Assembly: GCF_009834365.1 (NCBI RefSeq)
Contig: NZ_CP041348.1
Location: 2,021,001-2,085,000, forward strand
DNA length: 64,000 nt
From: Komagataeibacter xylinus
Lineage (GTDB): Bacteria > Pseudomonadota > Alphaproteobacteria > Acetobacterales > Acetobacteraceae
Direction: 5' to 3'
Below, piece by piece: positions 43,146 to 51,515 of the stretch; the first letter of the stretch is position 1; every line of letters begins with the position of its first letter. Under the pieces are notes generated by a model that saw only the letters and a list, made by a program, of their open reading frames with translations, ran no database searches and was not told where the DNA came from. The translations under genes were made by a program, and so were the position numbers.

Positions 43146-43991
43146 ATGAGTGCAGGTTCCGCAAACGAACTGGCGCCGCTGACGCTGGACAGCGCGTGTA
43201 TCACTGAACTCCAGCAGGCGCTGGAACGTGTCGAGACCGGGCGGGGCGTGCTGGTGCGCCTTGCCGACCTCATGGGCGGCGCCGTGGGGCAGGCGGCCAT
43301 GCTGGGCATGCGCACGCTGGGGCTTGCCCCCACGCTGCAGGCCAAGTTGCAGGCGACGGCGGAGGCGGCCATCCGCCGTGCGTTCGACCTCTCGGTTGTG
43401 GGCATGGACCGCCCGCATGATGTCTCGGCCGAGGCCAGCACCAGCGGCACATGGCGCGACCCCGCGCTGAAGGCGGCGGTGACCGTGTCCGGCGCGGTGG
43501 GTGGCTTTACCGGCCTGCCGGGGCTGATGGCGGATGTAAGCTTCACCACCATGACCATCATGCGCGAGATCGCCCGCATTGCGCGTGAGAATGGCGAAGA
43601 TCTCTCAACCGAAGCCTCGCGCGCGGCCTGTCTTGAAGTCTTTGCGCTGCGGGCCTTTCCGTTTGGCGCCAAGAAAGGTGCTGCTGAGGAAAGCGAACTG
43701 GGTTACTTCTCCGCCCGCGCCATGCTGCGTGGCCGCCCGGTGGTGATGCTGGTCAGCGAGGTCGCTACCCATTACGGGCTGGGCCTGTCACGCAAATTCG
43801 CGCTGCAGATGATGCCGGTGGCGGGCGCCCTGTGCGGGGCCTCGCTCAACGCGGCGTTCCTGTCGCATTACCGCGCGGTGGCGCAGGCGCATTTCACCAT
43901 TCGCAGGCTCGAGCGTGAATACGGGCCTGAAGTGCGCCGCACCGCGTCCGACCTCAAGGCCCATGCCGCAAACCAGGCGCGCGAAGCCTGA
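43146..43991 (+). CDS. EcsC family protein
   Basis: A 281-residue protein of the EcsC family, named after a Bacillus subtilis protein linked to an ABC exporter locus but of unknown biochemical role. Family-like helices: VLVRLADLMGGAVGQAAMLG, ALKAAVTVSGAVGGFTGLPG, DVSFTTMTIMREIARIARENG and GAALCGASLNAAFLSHYR-like C-terminus. Hydrophobic Ala/Gly stretches suggest membrane association. GAAGGG precedes ATG 43146; the upstream frame has no ribosome site. Its TGA is followed directly by a dispersed repeat. Confidence 0.82.
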   Translation: MSAGSANELAPLTLDSACITELQQALERVETGRGVLVRLADLMGGAVGQAAMLGMRTLGLAPTLQAKLQATAEAAIRRAFDLSVVGMDRPHDVSAEASTSGTWRDPALKAAVTVSGAVGGFTGLPGLMADVSFTTMTIMREIARIARENGEDLSTEASRAACLEVFALRAFPFGAKKGAAEESELGYFSARAMLRGRPVVMLVSEVATHYGLGLSRKFALQMMPVAGALCGASLNAAFLSHYRAVAQAHFTIRRLEREYGPEVRRTASDLKAHAANQAREA

Positions 43992-44047
43992 GATAAAAGT
44001 TTTTGGGCACCGCCTTTTTTAAAGGCGGCGTTCTTTTGAAGTTTTTG
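43992..44047 (+). repeat. Dispersed intergenic repeat, copy with degenerate right half
   Basis: It starts at the base after the EcsC stop with GATAAAAGTTTTTGGGCACC. It keeps hairpin 1 (CCGCCTTT/AAAGGCGG, about 44010-44028) and TTCTTTTGAAG, then loses the second hairpin. It lies between convergent genes. Confidence 0.7.
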
Positions 44048-44065
44048 TTTTTGAGAAAGCCTGAG

Positions 44066-44248
44066 TCAGGTCTCCTCTTTCGTTACGGTGGGGCGGAAGG
44101 CGTTGCGCAGTTCGATGCACGTCGCCACCAGCAGGAAGCCCAGATAGAACTTCAGCAGCGTGCCCAGTATGCCCCCGTAGCGGGGGGCAAGCAGGTCCAG
44201 CCCGATGGCAAGCAGCGTGAAAATGACGAAAATACCGGCAATGCCCAT
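44066..44248 (-). CDS. Small membrane protein, hypothetical
   Basis: A 60-residue protein with two hydrophobic segments: GIAGIFVIFTLLAIGLDLLA and LGTLLKFYLGFLLVATCIEL. The end is charged (RNAFRPTVTKEET). GGAGAAGCGAAC lies just before the ATG, so it is probably translated. It resembles no named family I know. It lies 25 bases downstream of the 2-hydroxyacid dehydrogenase on the same strand, so it may share that transcript. Confidence 0.65.
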   Translation of the reverse strand: MGIAGIFVIFTLLAIGLDLLAPRYGGILGTLLKFYLGFLLVATCIELRNAFRPTVTKEET

Positions 44249-44273
44249 GTTCGCTTCTCCGTAAAGGGGCCGG

Positions 44274-45248
44274 TCAGCTCTTGACCGGGGTCAGGGCGGC
44301 GCGTCCGTTCAGCACGGCCTCCACGTTATCGAGGGCAAGCATGCCCATGTCGCTGCGTGTCTCGGTGGTGGCGCTGCCCATGTGCGGGGTCAGGAACACG
44401 TTGGGCAGTTCGAGAAAGCGCGGATCGGGGTTGGGCTCGTTGCGGTACACATCAAGTCCTGCCGCGGCAAGCTGGCCGCTTTTCAGCGCCGCGATCAGCG
44501 CATCCTCATCAACAAGCGTGCCACGCGCGGCATTGATGAAAATGGCGCCCCTGGGCAGGCGGCCAAGCAGGTCGGCATTGATCATGCCATCGGTTTCGGG
44601 TGATGCAGGCAGGTGCAGGCTCAGTATGTCGCAATGCGGCAGCATGTCGGTCACGGTGCTGAAATAGGTGGCGCCTTCCTCCTGCCCGGCCGGCAGGCGG
44701 CGGCGGTTGGAATACATCACCTGCATGTCAAACCCGCGCGCGCGTTTTGCCACGGCGCGGCCAATGCGGCCCATGCCTACAATGCCCAGCCGCTTGCCGC
44801 TGATGCGCGTGCCGAGCAGTTCGTCCATGGCCAGCCCGCGCCCCCAGCCCTGGCGCATCAGCGTGGTGTATTCACCCGCCCGGCGGGCGGCGGCAAGCAT
44901 GAGCAGCATGGCCATGTCGGCATTGCAGTCGGTCAGCACGTCGGGCGTGTTGGTTACAATGATGCCGCGCGCGTGCAGGGCTGCAATGTCGAGATGGTCG
45001 GTGCCCACGCTCACGGTGGCCACGACCTTCACGCAGTCGGGCAACTGGGCCACATCATCGTGGCGCAGCAGCAGGCCGGTGGAAATCAGGATCGCCTGCG
45101 GCTGGAAAGCGCGGGCACCCTCAAGCAGTTCGCGCGTTGTGAGTTTATGTTCTGGCACGCCAGATATGTTAAAACTCTGTTCAATACGCTGCATTACGGG
45201 AAGGGTCTGGCGCTGGGTCAGCAGAAGGCGGGGACGGGTGTCGGACAT
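44274..45248 (-). CDS. D-2-hydroxyacid dehydrogenase (glyoxylate/hydroxypyruvate reductase-like)
   Basis: An NAD(P)-dependent enzyme of 324 residues that reduces 2-keto acids to D-2-hydroxy acids. The catalytic domain is split around the nucleotide-binding domain, with [19 protein letters not shown] as the Rossmann motif. [17 protein letters not shown] carries the active-site Arg. [20 protein letters not shown] has the Glu, and the catalytic His is in [20 protein letters not shown] after the second strand favours NADPH. The neighbouring gluconate metabolism suggests a 2-ketogluconate or glyoxylate substrate; this is inference. Confidence 0.9.
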   Translation of the reverse strand: MSDTRPRLLLTQRQTLPVMQRIEQSFNISGVPEHKLTTRELLEGARAFQPQAILISTGLLLRHDDVAQLPDCVKVVATVSVGTDHLDIAALHARGIIVTNTPDVLTDCNADMAMLLMLAAARRAGEYTTLMRQGWGRGLAMDELLGTRISGKRLGIVGMGRIGRAVAKRARGFDMQVMYSNRRRLPAGQEEGATYFSTVTDMLPHCDILSLHLPASPETDGMINADLLGRLPRGAIFINAARGTLVDEDALIAALKSGQLAAAGLDVYRNEPNPDPRFLELPNVFLTPHMGSATTETRSDMGMLALDNVEAVLNGRAALTPVKS

Positions 45249-45331
45249 GGGGGATGGTTTCTCCTGCCAGATGGGTGCATGCGGGGGGCGATCATGCCCA
45301 TGATTGCGTGCGAAAGGGTTATCCTAAGAAC

Positions 45332-46015
45332 ATGACGGGTCAAGAGACGGTTCCCATCACGCCGGACCTTATGCTGCGTGCCTACAGGGCGGGGCTGTTC
45401 CCCATGGCGCCCGATGCCCGTTCCGATGATCTGGACTGGTTCTACCCCGAAATGCGCGGCATCCTGCCGCTTGATGGCGGCTTTCATGTGCCACGCAGGC
45501 TCATGCGCACGGTGCTGTCGCAGCGGTTCGGGGTTACGGCCGACCATGACTTTCCCGCCGTGATGGATGGCTGCGCGGAACCCGCGCCGGGGCGCGAGAA
45601 CACGTGGATCAACCCGCGCATCCGCACCCTGTTCTGCCAGCTTCACGCCATGGGGCATGCCCATAGCGTGGAGGTACGCCATGAGGGCCGCCTGGTGGGT
45701 GGGCTGTATGGCGTGGTCATAGGGCAGGCGTTTTTTGGCGAGAGCATGTTCAGCCGCATGCGTGATGCCTCGAAGGTGGCGCTGGTGCATCTGGTGGCCC
45801 GGCTGCGTCTTGGCGGCTTCACGCTGCTCGATACGCAGTTCGGCACGGCCCATCTTGCCGGGTTTGGCGGGATCGAGATCCCGGCTGACGACTATATGCG
45901 CCAGTTGGCCCGCGCGGTTGCGGGGCAGGCGGCATGGGTGGGTAATGATGAGGGCGCGCGGCTGCACGCTGCCCTGTTGGCCCTGCGGGGCGGGGCGGAT
46001 GGGGCAGGCGGTTGA
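45332..46015 (+). CDS. aat: Leucyl/phenylalanyl-tRNA--protein transferase
   Basis: Adds Leu or Phe from aminoacyl-tRNA to proteins with N-terminal Lys or Arg, marking them for ClpS-ClpAP. The 227-residue protein has [34 protein letters not shown] and [40 protein letters not shown] and [19 protein letters not shown] follow, the full family signature. ATG 45332 starts just before the conserved core; the open frame upstream overlaps the divergent dehydrogenase and is not coding. clpA and clpS are about 27 kb away. Confidence 0.95.
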   Translation: MTGQETVPITPDLMLRAYRAGLFPMAPDARSDDLDWFYPEMRGILPLDGGFHVPRRLMRTVLSQRFGVTADHDFPAVMDGCAEPAPGRENTWINPRIRTLFCQLHAMGHAHSVEVRHEGRLVGGLYGVVIGQAFFGESMFSRMRDASKVALVHLVARLRLGGFTLLDTQFGTAHLAGFGGIEIPADDYMRQLARAVAGQAAWVGNDEGARLHAALLALRGGADGAGG

Positions 46016-46065
46016 CAGGGCGGTGCATGCGGGCTTCCGTCTGCGCAGATGAAAGGGAATATGTA

Positions 46066-46746
46066 ATGAAGCATGCAACGGCCCGCCCGGCGCGGCGCGC
46101 GATGAACAGGCGCACGCGGCTGCCGGGCAGGGTGGCGCTTGTGGCGGTGGCGCTGTCCGCCACGGGCCTGTGCGCTGCACGGGCGCAGGACGGTGCGGGC
46201 GTGCATCCGCCGCTCACCCCCACCCGTGACGTGCAGGTGGACTATAACGTGCAGCCCGATGGCGTGCCCGAGCCCAAGCCGATACGCACATGGTTTGCCT
46301 ATAATGGCGGGCTGATGCGAATCGACAGCCCGCAGGGCATGGGCGAGACGATCCTCAACCGCATGAGCCGCCAGGTCACCATCATCATCAATCCGCAGAA
46401 GGTGTACAGCCAGCTTGATGCCCGTTACGGCATCCGCAACCCCTTCCTGCTTGACCTGTCCATGACGTTCGCGCGCAAGGGCACGTCGAGCGTGGCGGGC
46501 GTTGCCTGCACGCAGTGGGATGTCACGACCGACCAGGGCAACGCCACCGCCTGCGTGACCGATGATGGCGTGGTGCTGCAGGAGATCGGGGTGGATGGCG
46601 ATGGGCTGAAAGGCCGCCTGGAGGCGACGAAAGTGGTCTATGGCCCCATACCCGACAGCATGTTCCAGCCGCCCGAGGGCTACCGCAAGGTCGATCCGCC
46701 ACCACCACCCGGCACGCCTGCCACCAGAGACAACAAGGGTGGCTGA
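46066..46746 (+). CDS. Exported hypothetical protein, paralog 1 (DUF4412-like)
   Basis: A 226-residue protein with a signal peptide (VALVAVALSATGLCAARAQ). The mature part includes an RTWFAYNGGLMRIDSP strand, RQVTIIINPQKVYSQLD and SVAGVACTQWDVTTDQGNAT. ACVTDDGVVLQEIG comes near the end, then a Pro-rich tail (DPPPPPGTPATRDN). The pattern of a scalar read from one exported residue block recalls DUF4412-type proteins, but that is tentative. The next gene shares the same layout and motifs. AAAGGGA precedes ATG 46066. Confidence 0.7.
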   Translation: MKHATARPARRAMNRRTRLPGRVALVAVALSATGLCAARAQDGAGVHPPLTPTRDVQVDYNVQPDGVPEPKPIRTWFAYNGGLMRIDSPQGMGETILNRMSRQVTIIINPQKVYSQLDARYGIRNPFLLDLSMTFARKGTSSVAGVACTQWDVTTDQGNATACVTDDGVVLQEIGVDGDGLKGRLEATKVVYGPIPDSMFQPPEGYRKVDPPPPPGTPATRDNKGG

Positions 46747-46780
46747 CCGGCCTGCCCGTTTTTTTCAAGGATTGCATGAC

Positions 46781-47377
46781 GTGACACGGATTACCCCAGC
46801 CCTGGGCCGGACCGCCCTGCTGGCCTGCCTGCTTGTGGCGGGCGCAGGCCACGCGCGGGCTGCTGACGAGCCTTCATCCCCCTACGTCACCCCACAGAGC
46901 GATGTGGACGTGACCTACACCATCTACCCCCCGCATGACACGAGCCAGACCATGAGCCAGCGCATGCGGTGGTCGGCCAGCCGCATGATGCAGCGCGTCG
47001 ATCCCGCCAATGCCACCACCTACATGATTACCGACTACCACGCGGGCACGCTGACGGTGGTGAACGCCGACCAGAAGATCAAGACCGTCATTCCTGCCCC
47101 CGGTGCGGCCAATGTGCAGATGGGCCAGCGCGCGCAGGGCAGCTGGCTGCGCACGGGTGTCTCGAAAGTGGCGGGCCTGCCCTGTGCCCTGTGGCAGACA
47201 CAGGACACCGACCAGCGCTCCAGCGAGATCTGCTATACCGATGACGGCGTGATGCTTGAGGTCATCCGCGATGGCAAGGTCATGGTCGAGGCGACATCGG
47301 TCAACCACGCCACGCAGGATGCGAGCGTGTTCGAGACCCCGTCGGGGCTGAAGGAACTGCGCGCGGCCCATCCGTAA
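46781..47377 (+). CDS. Exported hypothetical protein, paralog 2
   Basis: A 198-residue exported protein read from GTG 46781, with a signal peptide (LLACLLVAGAGHARA). Its body parallels the previous gene: MRWSASRMMQRVDP for the strand after the start, YMITDYHAGTLTVVNADQK, VSKVAGLPCALWQTQ and EICYTDDGVMLEV. Both end in a segment starting after an ExTxVxxATQDASVF-like motif. A TTG at 46772 is an alternative start after CAAGGA; the sequence gives no clear choice. The two genes probably arose by tandem duplication. Confidence 0.65.
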   Translation: MTRITPALGRTALLACLLVAGAGHARAADEPSSPYVTPQSDVDVTYTIYPPHDTSQTMSQRMRWSASRMMQRVDPANATTYMITDYHAGTLTVVNADQKIKTVIPAPGAANVQMGQRAQGSWLRTGVSKVAGLPCALWQTQDTDQRSSEICYTDDGVMLEVIRDGKVMVEATSVNHATQDASVFETPSGLKELRAAHP

Positions 47378-47383
47378 CAGGCC

Positions 47384-47414
47384 GGTCCGCTTTATGGCAC
47401 GAAAAGGGCGGACC
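47384..47414. terminator. Hairpin after the paralog pair
   Basis: GGTCCGC and GCGGACC pair, extended by TTT/AAA with a small bulge, around an ATGGCACGA loop. It begins seven bases after the stop. There is no T-run. Confidence 0.5.
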
Positions 47415-47504
47415 CTGCCCGTAAATCGCCATGTCCATCCGGTCTAAACGGTTCTGGCGGGGCCATGTGCCCCACCGGAACACGACAGGATCAGGAAACA
47501 GGTC

Positions 47505-47816
47505 ATGAAGAACATGGGGCGTATTGCAGCGGGGCTGACCCTTCTTGCCGCGATGGCAGTGGCGGCACCGCAGGCCCAGGCCCACGGGCGTGGCGCGGGC
47601 GATGCGTTTGCAGGCGGGCTGGTGGGAGGCCTGGTGGGCGGTATCGTTGGCGGTGCCATGGTTGATGCCTTTGGCCCGCCGCCACCCCCTCCGCCGCCAG
47701 TCTATTACCGTCCCCCGCCGCCGCCTCCGCCGGTGGCCTATTACGCCCCGCCGCCACCGCCCCCGCCGGGCGTCGTGGTCTATGGCCCATATGGCCCGCC
47801 GCGCCCGTATTACTGA
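47505..47816 (+). CDS. Exported glycine-zipper and polyproline protein
   Basis: A 103-residue protein with a signal peptide (GLTLLAAMAVAAPQAQA). A glycine-zipper helix follows (FAGGLVGGLVGGIVGGAMVD). The tail consists almost only of Pro and Tyr in repeated PPPPPPP blocks, ending GPPRPYY. Similar small proteins occur widely in Acetobacteraceae and Alphaproteobacteria, function unknown; the zipper may insert into the outer membrane and the Pro/Tyr part may lie across the periplasm. AGGAAACAGGTC precedes ATG. Its last seven bases overlap the convergent bcp 3' end. Confidence 0.8.
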   Translation: MKNMGRIAAGLTLLAAMAVAAPQAQAHGRGAGDAFAGGLVGGLVGGIVGGAMVDAFGPPPPPPPPVYYRPPPPPPPVAYYAPPPPPPPGVVVYGPYGPPRPYY

Positions 47817-48319
47817 CCTGTAGCGCCAGCCTGTAGCGTCAGGGCCGTAATGGCCTTGCGCACGGCGGCCACATGGTTCGTGACCTTCACCTTGCGCCAT
47901 GCCTGAACCAGGTGGCCGGTGGCATCGACAAGGAAGGTCGCGCGTTCGATGCCCATGTATTTGCGGCCATACATCGATTTTTCCACCCACACGCCATAGG
48001 CCTCGGTCACGCTTCCATCCGCGTCGGAGGCAAGCGGGAAGGTGAGGGCATGGTCGGCTGCAAATTTCTCGATGGCGGGCATGCCATCACGCGAGACGCC
48101 GATCACGCTTACACCGTCCTTGCGCAGGTCGGCCAGGGCGGCCTCGAATTCGCAGGCCTCCTTCGTGCAGCCCGATGTGTTGGCCTTGGGGTAGAAATAC
48201 AGCACGAAGGGGTGACCCTGCTCGCCCTTGAGGCTGACCGTGCGGCCACCGCTTGCGGGCATGTCAAAATCGGGGACGGCGCTGCCGGGTTCGGGAAAAG
48301 GGATGGAAGCCTTGCTCAT
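47810..48319 (-). CDS. bcp: Thioredoxin-dependent thiol peroxidase (Bcp/PrxQ)
   Basis: A peroxiredoxin of 169 residues that reduces hydroperoxides. The peroxidatic Cys is in YPKANTSGCTKEACEFEAAL and the resolving Cys sits five residues further in the same motif. SRDGMPAIEKFAADHALTFP and RATFLVDATGHLVQAW complete the family pattern. I chose ATG 48319 (AAGG upstream), since the longer reading adds low-complexity residues. It lies just after glnE on the same strand and converges with the polyproline gene. Confidence 0.93.
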   Translation of the reverse strand: MSKASIPFPEPGSAVPDFDMPASGGRTVSLKGEQGHPFVLYFYPKANTSGCTKEACEFEAALADLRKDGVSVIGVSRDGMPAIEKFAADHALTFPLASDADGSVTEAYGVWVEKSMYGRKYMGIERATFLVDATGHLVQAWRKVKVTNHVAAVRKAITALTLQAGATGQ

Positions 48320-48402
48320 GACCTGCCTTGCTGCTCCGGGTGCGGGGGCCACGTCACGCGCTGGCCCCGGCGGGGTTGAAACGGGGGCGATCATGCAATG
48401 CT

Positions 48403-51400
48403 TCAGGCGGCGGGGGAACCTCTGCCATGCCCTTCTTCTCCGCCATCGGGCGCATCCGTGAGCACAATCAGCCTTTCGAACACGCCAGCGACATCATTGG
48501 CCATGCGGTCCATGCGGGCGAGCAGCCCCGCCGCATCGGCGGCGCCGACCTCGCCGGTCAGGATCTCGAGGCTTGCGGGTGCAATGGTATCAGGCACGTC
48601 ATGGCCGCAGATGATGCGGATCAGCCCCTGCAATGCCCGCCAGAACAGATCGGCCCGGCGCAGCAGGCGGGCATCGGCCGTGCTGATTTCACCTGCCCGT
48701 GCCAGCCGCAGCAGCGCGGTGCGGGTGGACTGGCTGCGGCAGGCGGGCGAGGATGCAACAAGTTGCAGCCCCTGCGCCACGAATTCTACATCCATCAGCC
48801 CGCCCCGGCGGCGCTTGATGTCCCATGGGCTGGAGGCGGGGCGTTCGCGCGCGAGGCGTTCGCGCATGTGGCGCACGTCATGGAGTACCTGCGCGCGGGC
48901 CTGTGGCGTGCCGGGCGCGTGGCCAAGGGCCGTGGCGATGGCCGCACGCAGCGGGACTGCGATCACGGGCGGACCTGCCACCACCCGCGCGCGGGTCAGC
49001 GCCATGCGCTCCCATGTCCAGGCGGATTCGGCATGGTAGCGGCGGAAGGCGGAGAGCGAGACCGCCACCGGCCCCTTCGAGCCCGAGGGCCGCAGCCGCA
49101 TGTCCACCTCATAGAGCGGGCCTTCGCGCCCCGGTGCGGTCAGGGCGGCGACAAAGGCATGCGCCAGCCGCACGTAATAGGTTCCGGCGGAAAGGGGGCG
49201 GGCACGCGGGCCATCGCCTGGGGTCACCACGCTCTCGACCACATCTTCGGGGTGGTCGAACACCACCATCAGGTCCAGGTCCGAGCCGGGCATCATCTCG
49301 CGCGAGCCAACCTTGCCGAGTGCGACCACCGCCACCGCGCCGCCGGGCACGGTGCCGTGGCGCTGGCGGTGCTCGGCGCTGACCACGCGCAGCAGGCCAC
49401 GCATGACCGTCTCGGCCATGGCGGTGCGGGCACGGGCAGCGCGGTCCTCGCTCATGCGGTGCTCGAGGCGGGCGACGGACAGGCGGAACTCCTCGCCGCA
49501 CACCAGTCCGCGCAGCACGGGCAGCACCTGCTCGGCCGATTGCGCCGCCGCCACCTGCCGCCGCGCCAGCACTGTCACCGTGCTGACCGCGCCGGGGCCG
49601 CCATCCATGTCAAGCAGGCCATCAAGTGCCGAGGGCGTCTCGGCCAGATGGTCGGCCAGGAAGGGCGCGCAGTCCAGCACGGTCACGATGCGGTGGATGA
49701 GGGCGGGATTGCGCTCGAGCAGCGACAGGAACTGCACCCCCGCCCACTGGCGCTCCAGCAGCGCATCGAAGCGGCGCAGCACGGCCAGCGGCTGCTGGCG
49801 GCGGCCCATCTCGGCCAGCAGGCCGGGCAGCAGGCGGCGCAGCAGCTTGCGCGCGCGGTCCGAGCGCAGGGCGCGCAGGCGGTTGCCCTCCCACCGGTTG
49901 AGAATGGCCAGCGCGTCGGTAATGTCGGCGGCGGGGAAGCCGTGCGCGCGCAGGCGGTCGGCGGCATCGGCATCCTCGGGCGCGATGGTGATGTCCTGTG
50001 GGCCGCTTTCGGCAAACTGCTGGTCAAAGATGCGGCGCGAGCGCTGCATGACCGCAAGCAGGCTGCCGGGCAGTTCATCGGGCGGGCCCATGTTCATGAA
50101 GGTGGCGAAGCGCGCGAATCCGTCCGCCGTGTCGGGCAGGCTGTGGGTCTGGTGGTCGAGGCGCATCTGCAGCCGGTGCTCGGCCTGGCGCAGCATGCGG
50201 TAGTTGCGGGCCAGTATTGCGGATTGCTCACGCGCCAGCAGGCCAGCCCGGCGCAGCCTGCGCAGTGCACCAAGCGTGGTGGGGTCGCGCAGCTCCGGCC
50301 GTCTGCCGCCCCAGACAAGCTGCAGGGCCTGGGCCACGAATTCCACCTCGCGGATGCCACCCTGCCCGAGCTTGACGTTCTGGCCCAGCAGCCAGCGCAT
50401 GGCAGTGTCGGGGTTGCGGATATCTTCCGCGGGCAGGCTGTCCAGGTTGGCGTGGCCTGCGTTACGGTGGCGGTCGATGCGGGCTTTCATGTCATGCAGG
50501 TCATCAATTACCGCAAAATCCAGATGGCGGCGCCAGATGAACGGATGAATGGTCTTGAGAAAACGGCGCCCCGCCGTGATGTCGCCCGCAACGGGGCGGG
50601 CCTTGGTCATGGCCGCGCGCTCCCATGTGCGGCCCATGCTCTCGTAATACTGTATGGCGGCGGGAAACGACACGGCGGCGGGGGTGGCGCTCGGGTCGGG
50701 GCGCAGCCGCAGATCCATGCGGAAAACGTAACCATTTGCATCACGCGCTTCCATAAGCGTGACAAGATCGCTAGTCATGCGCACAAAGGTATGTCGCAGT
50801 TCCCCATTGCCGGGGTGACGGTCCGGGTCATACAGAATGATCAGGTCTATGTCCGAGGAGTAGTTCAGTTCCCGCGCGCCCAGCTTCCCCATTGCCAGAA
50901 CCACGAAGCCGCTGCCCCGGCACGGGGTTTCGGGGTAACGCAGGCGCAGGCGCCCCGTCTCGTGCGCCTGGAGCAGCAGATGCCTGAGCGCTGCGTTCAG
51001 TGCATTCTCGGCCAGTTCGCTCAGTGCCAGGGTTACCTGCTCGAGCGACCATGCGCCCCCGATATCGGCCAGCGCTATGGCCAGCGCCGCCTGCCGCTTG
51101 GCCTCGCGCAGTTCGGCCATGATGTTGGCGCGGGGCGTGTCAGGCGGCAGGTCGTTAAGTGCAGCGAGGATGCGCCGCACGCAGGTATCCGCCCCTTCAT
51201 GCACAAGGGTGGCGAAGGCTTCCGTATCGCGCAGGGCGAGGTCGGCCAGGTAGGGGCTGTTGCCTCCCACCGCATCGAGCATGGGCATGATGCCCGGTGT
51301 TGCCGCGAGGTCGGGCAGGCCTGCGCGCGCACACGCGTCGGACAGGTTCTCGCGCAGGATACGGGCCGCGCGCGGGTCGGCGGCCCGCGGCCATGTGCAT

Positions 51401-51450
51401 CCCTGCCACGAGGGATGTGGCGCAGGCAGGGGCGGTATGGGCTGATCCAT
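48403..51450 (-). CDS. glnE: Glutamine synthetase adenylyltransferase/deadenylase
   Basis: The bifunctional enzyme that adenylylates and deadenylylates glutamine synthetase in response to nitrogen status, 1015 residues from ATG 51450. Both nucleotidyltransferase domains are readable: N-terminal NYSSDIDLIILYDPDRH, and C-terminal MPGSDLDLMVVFDHPED. Between them is the GlnE helical linker with repeated Arg-rich helices. The N-terminal tail before MDQPIPPL is open but has no ribosome-binding site. A 1063-codon antisense ORF runs over it, which I reject as a GC-bias shadow. Confidence 0.95.
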   Translation of the reverse strand: MDQPIPPLPAPHPSWQGCTWPRAADPRAARILRENLSDACARAGLPDLAATPGIMPMLDAVGGNSPYLADLALRDTEAFATLVHEGADTCVRRILAALNDLPPDTPRANIMAELREAKRQAALAIALADIGGAWSLEQVTLALSELAENALNAALRHLLLQAHETGRLRLRYPETPCRGSGFVVLAMGKLGARELNYSSDIDLIILYDPDRHPGNGELRHTFVRMTSDLVTLMEARDANGYVFRMDLRLRPDPSATPAAVSFPAAIQYYESMGRTWERAAMTKARPVAGDITAGRRFLKTIHPFIWRRHLDFAVIDDLHDMKARIDRHRNAGHANLDSLPAEDIRNPDTAMRWLLGQNVKLGQGGIREVEFVAQALQLVWGGRRPELRDPTTLGALRRLRRAGLLAREQSAILARNYRMLRQAEHRLQMRLDHQTHSLPDTADGFARFATFMNMGPPDELPGSLLAVMQRSRRIFDQQFAESGPQDITIAPEDADAADRLRAHGFPAADITDALAILNRWEGNRLRALRSDRARKLLRRLLPGLLAEMGRRQQPLAVLRRFDALLERQWAGVQFLSLLERNPALIHRIVTVLDCAPFLADHLAETPSALDGLLDMDGGPGAVSTVTVLARRQVAAAQSAEQVLPVLRGLVCGEEFRLSVARLEHRMSEDRAARARTAMAETVMRGLLRVVSAEHRQRHGTVPGGAVAVVALGKVGSREMMPGSDLDLMVVFDHPEDVVESVVTPGDGPRARPLSAGTYYVRLAHAFVAALTAPGREGPLYEVDMRLRPSGSKGPVAVSLSAFRRYHAESAWTWERMALTRARVVAGPPVIAVPLRAAIATALGHAPGTPQARAQVLHDVRHMRERLARERPASSPWDIKRRRGGLMDVEFVAQGLQLVASSPACRSQSTRTALLRLARAGEISTADARLLRRADLFWRALQGLIRIICGHDVPDTIAPASLEILTGEVGAADAAGLLARMDRMANDVAGVFERLIVLTDAPDGGEEGHGRGSPAA

Positions 51451-51515
51451 GGAGAAGTGTCCGGCAAGAGACTGGGAATGCACGCTTATTGGCGCGGGAG
51501 CGTAGCGTGGACGGT

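Noticed and set aside
46776..46784. ATG ACG TGA mini-ORF overlapping the GTG start of paralog 2
   Set aside because: A two-codon frame is too short to judge; it may be chance.
47690..47810. Proline repeats as a possible CRISPR or tandem repeat array
   Set aside because: The repetition is only a codon-level polyproline/tyrosine coding tract, with no constant spacer structure.
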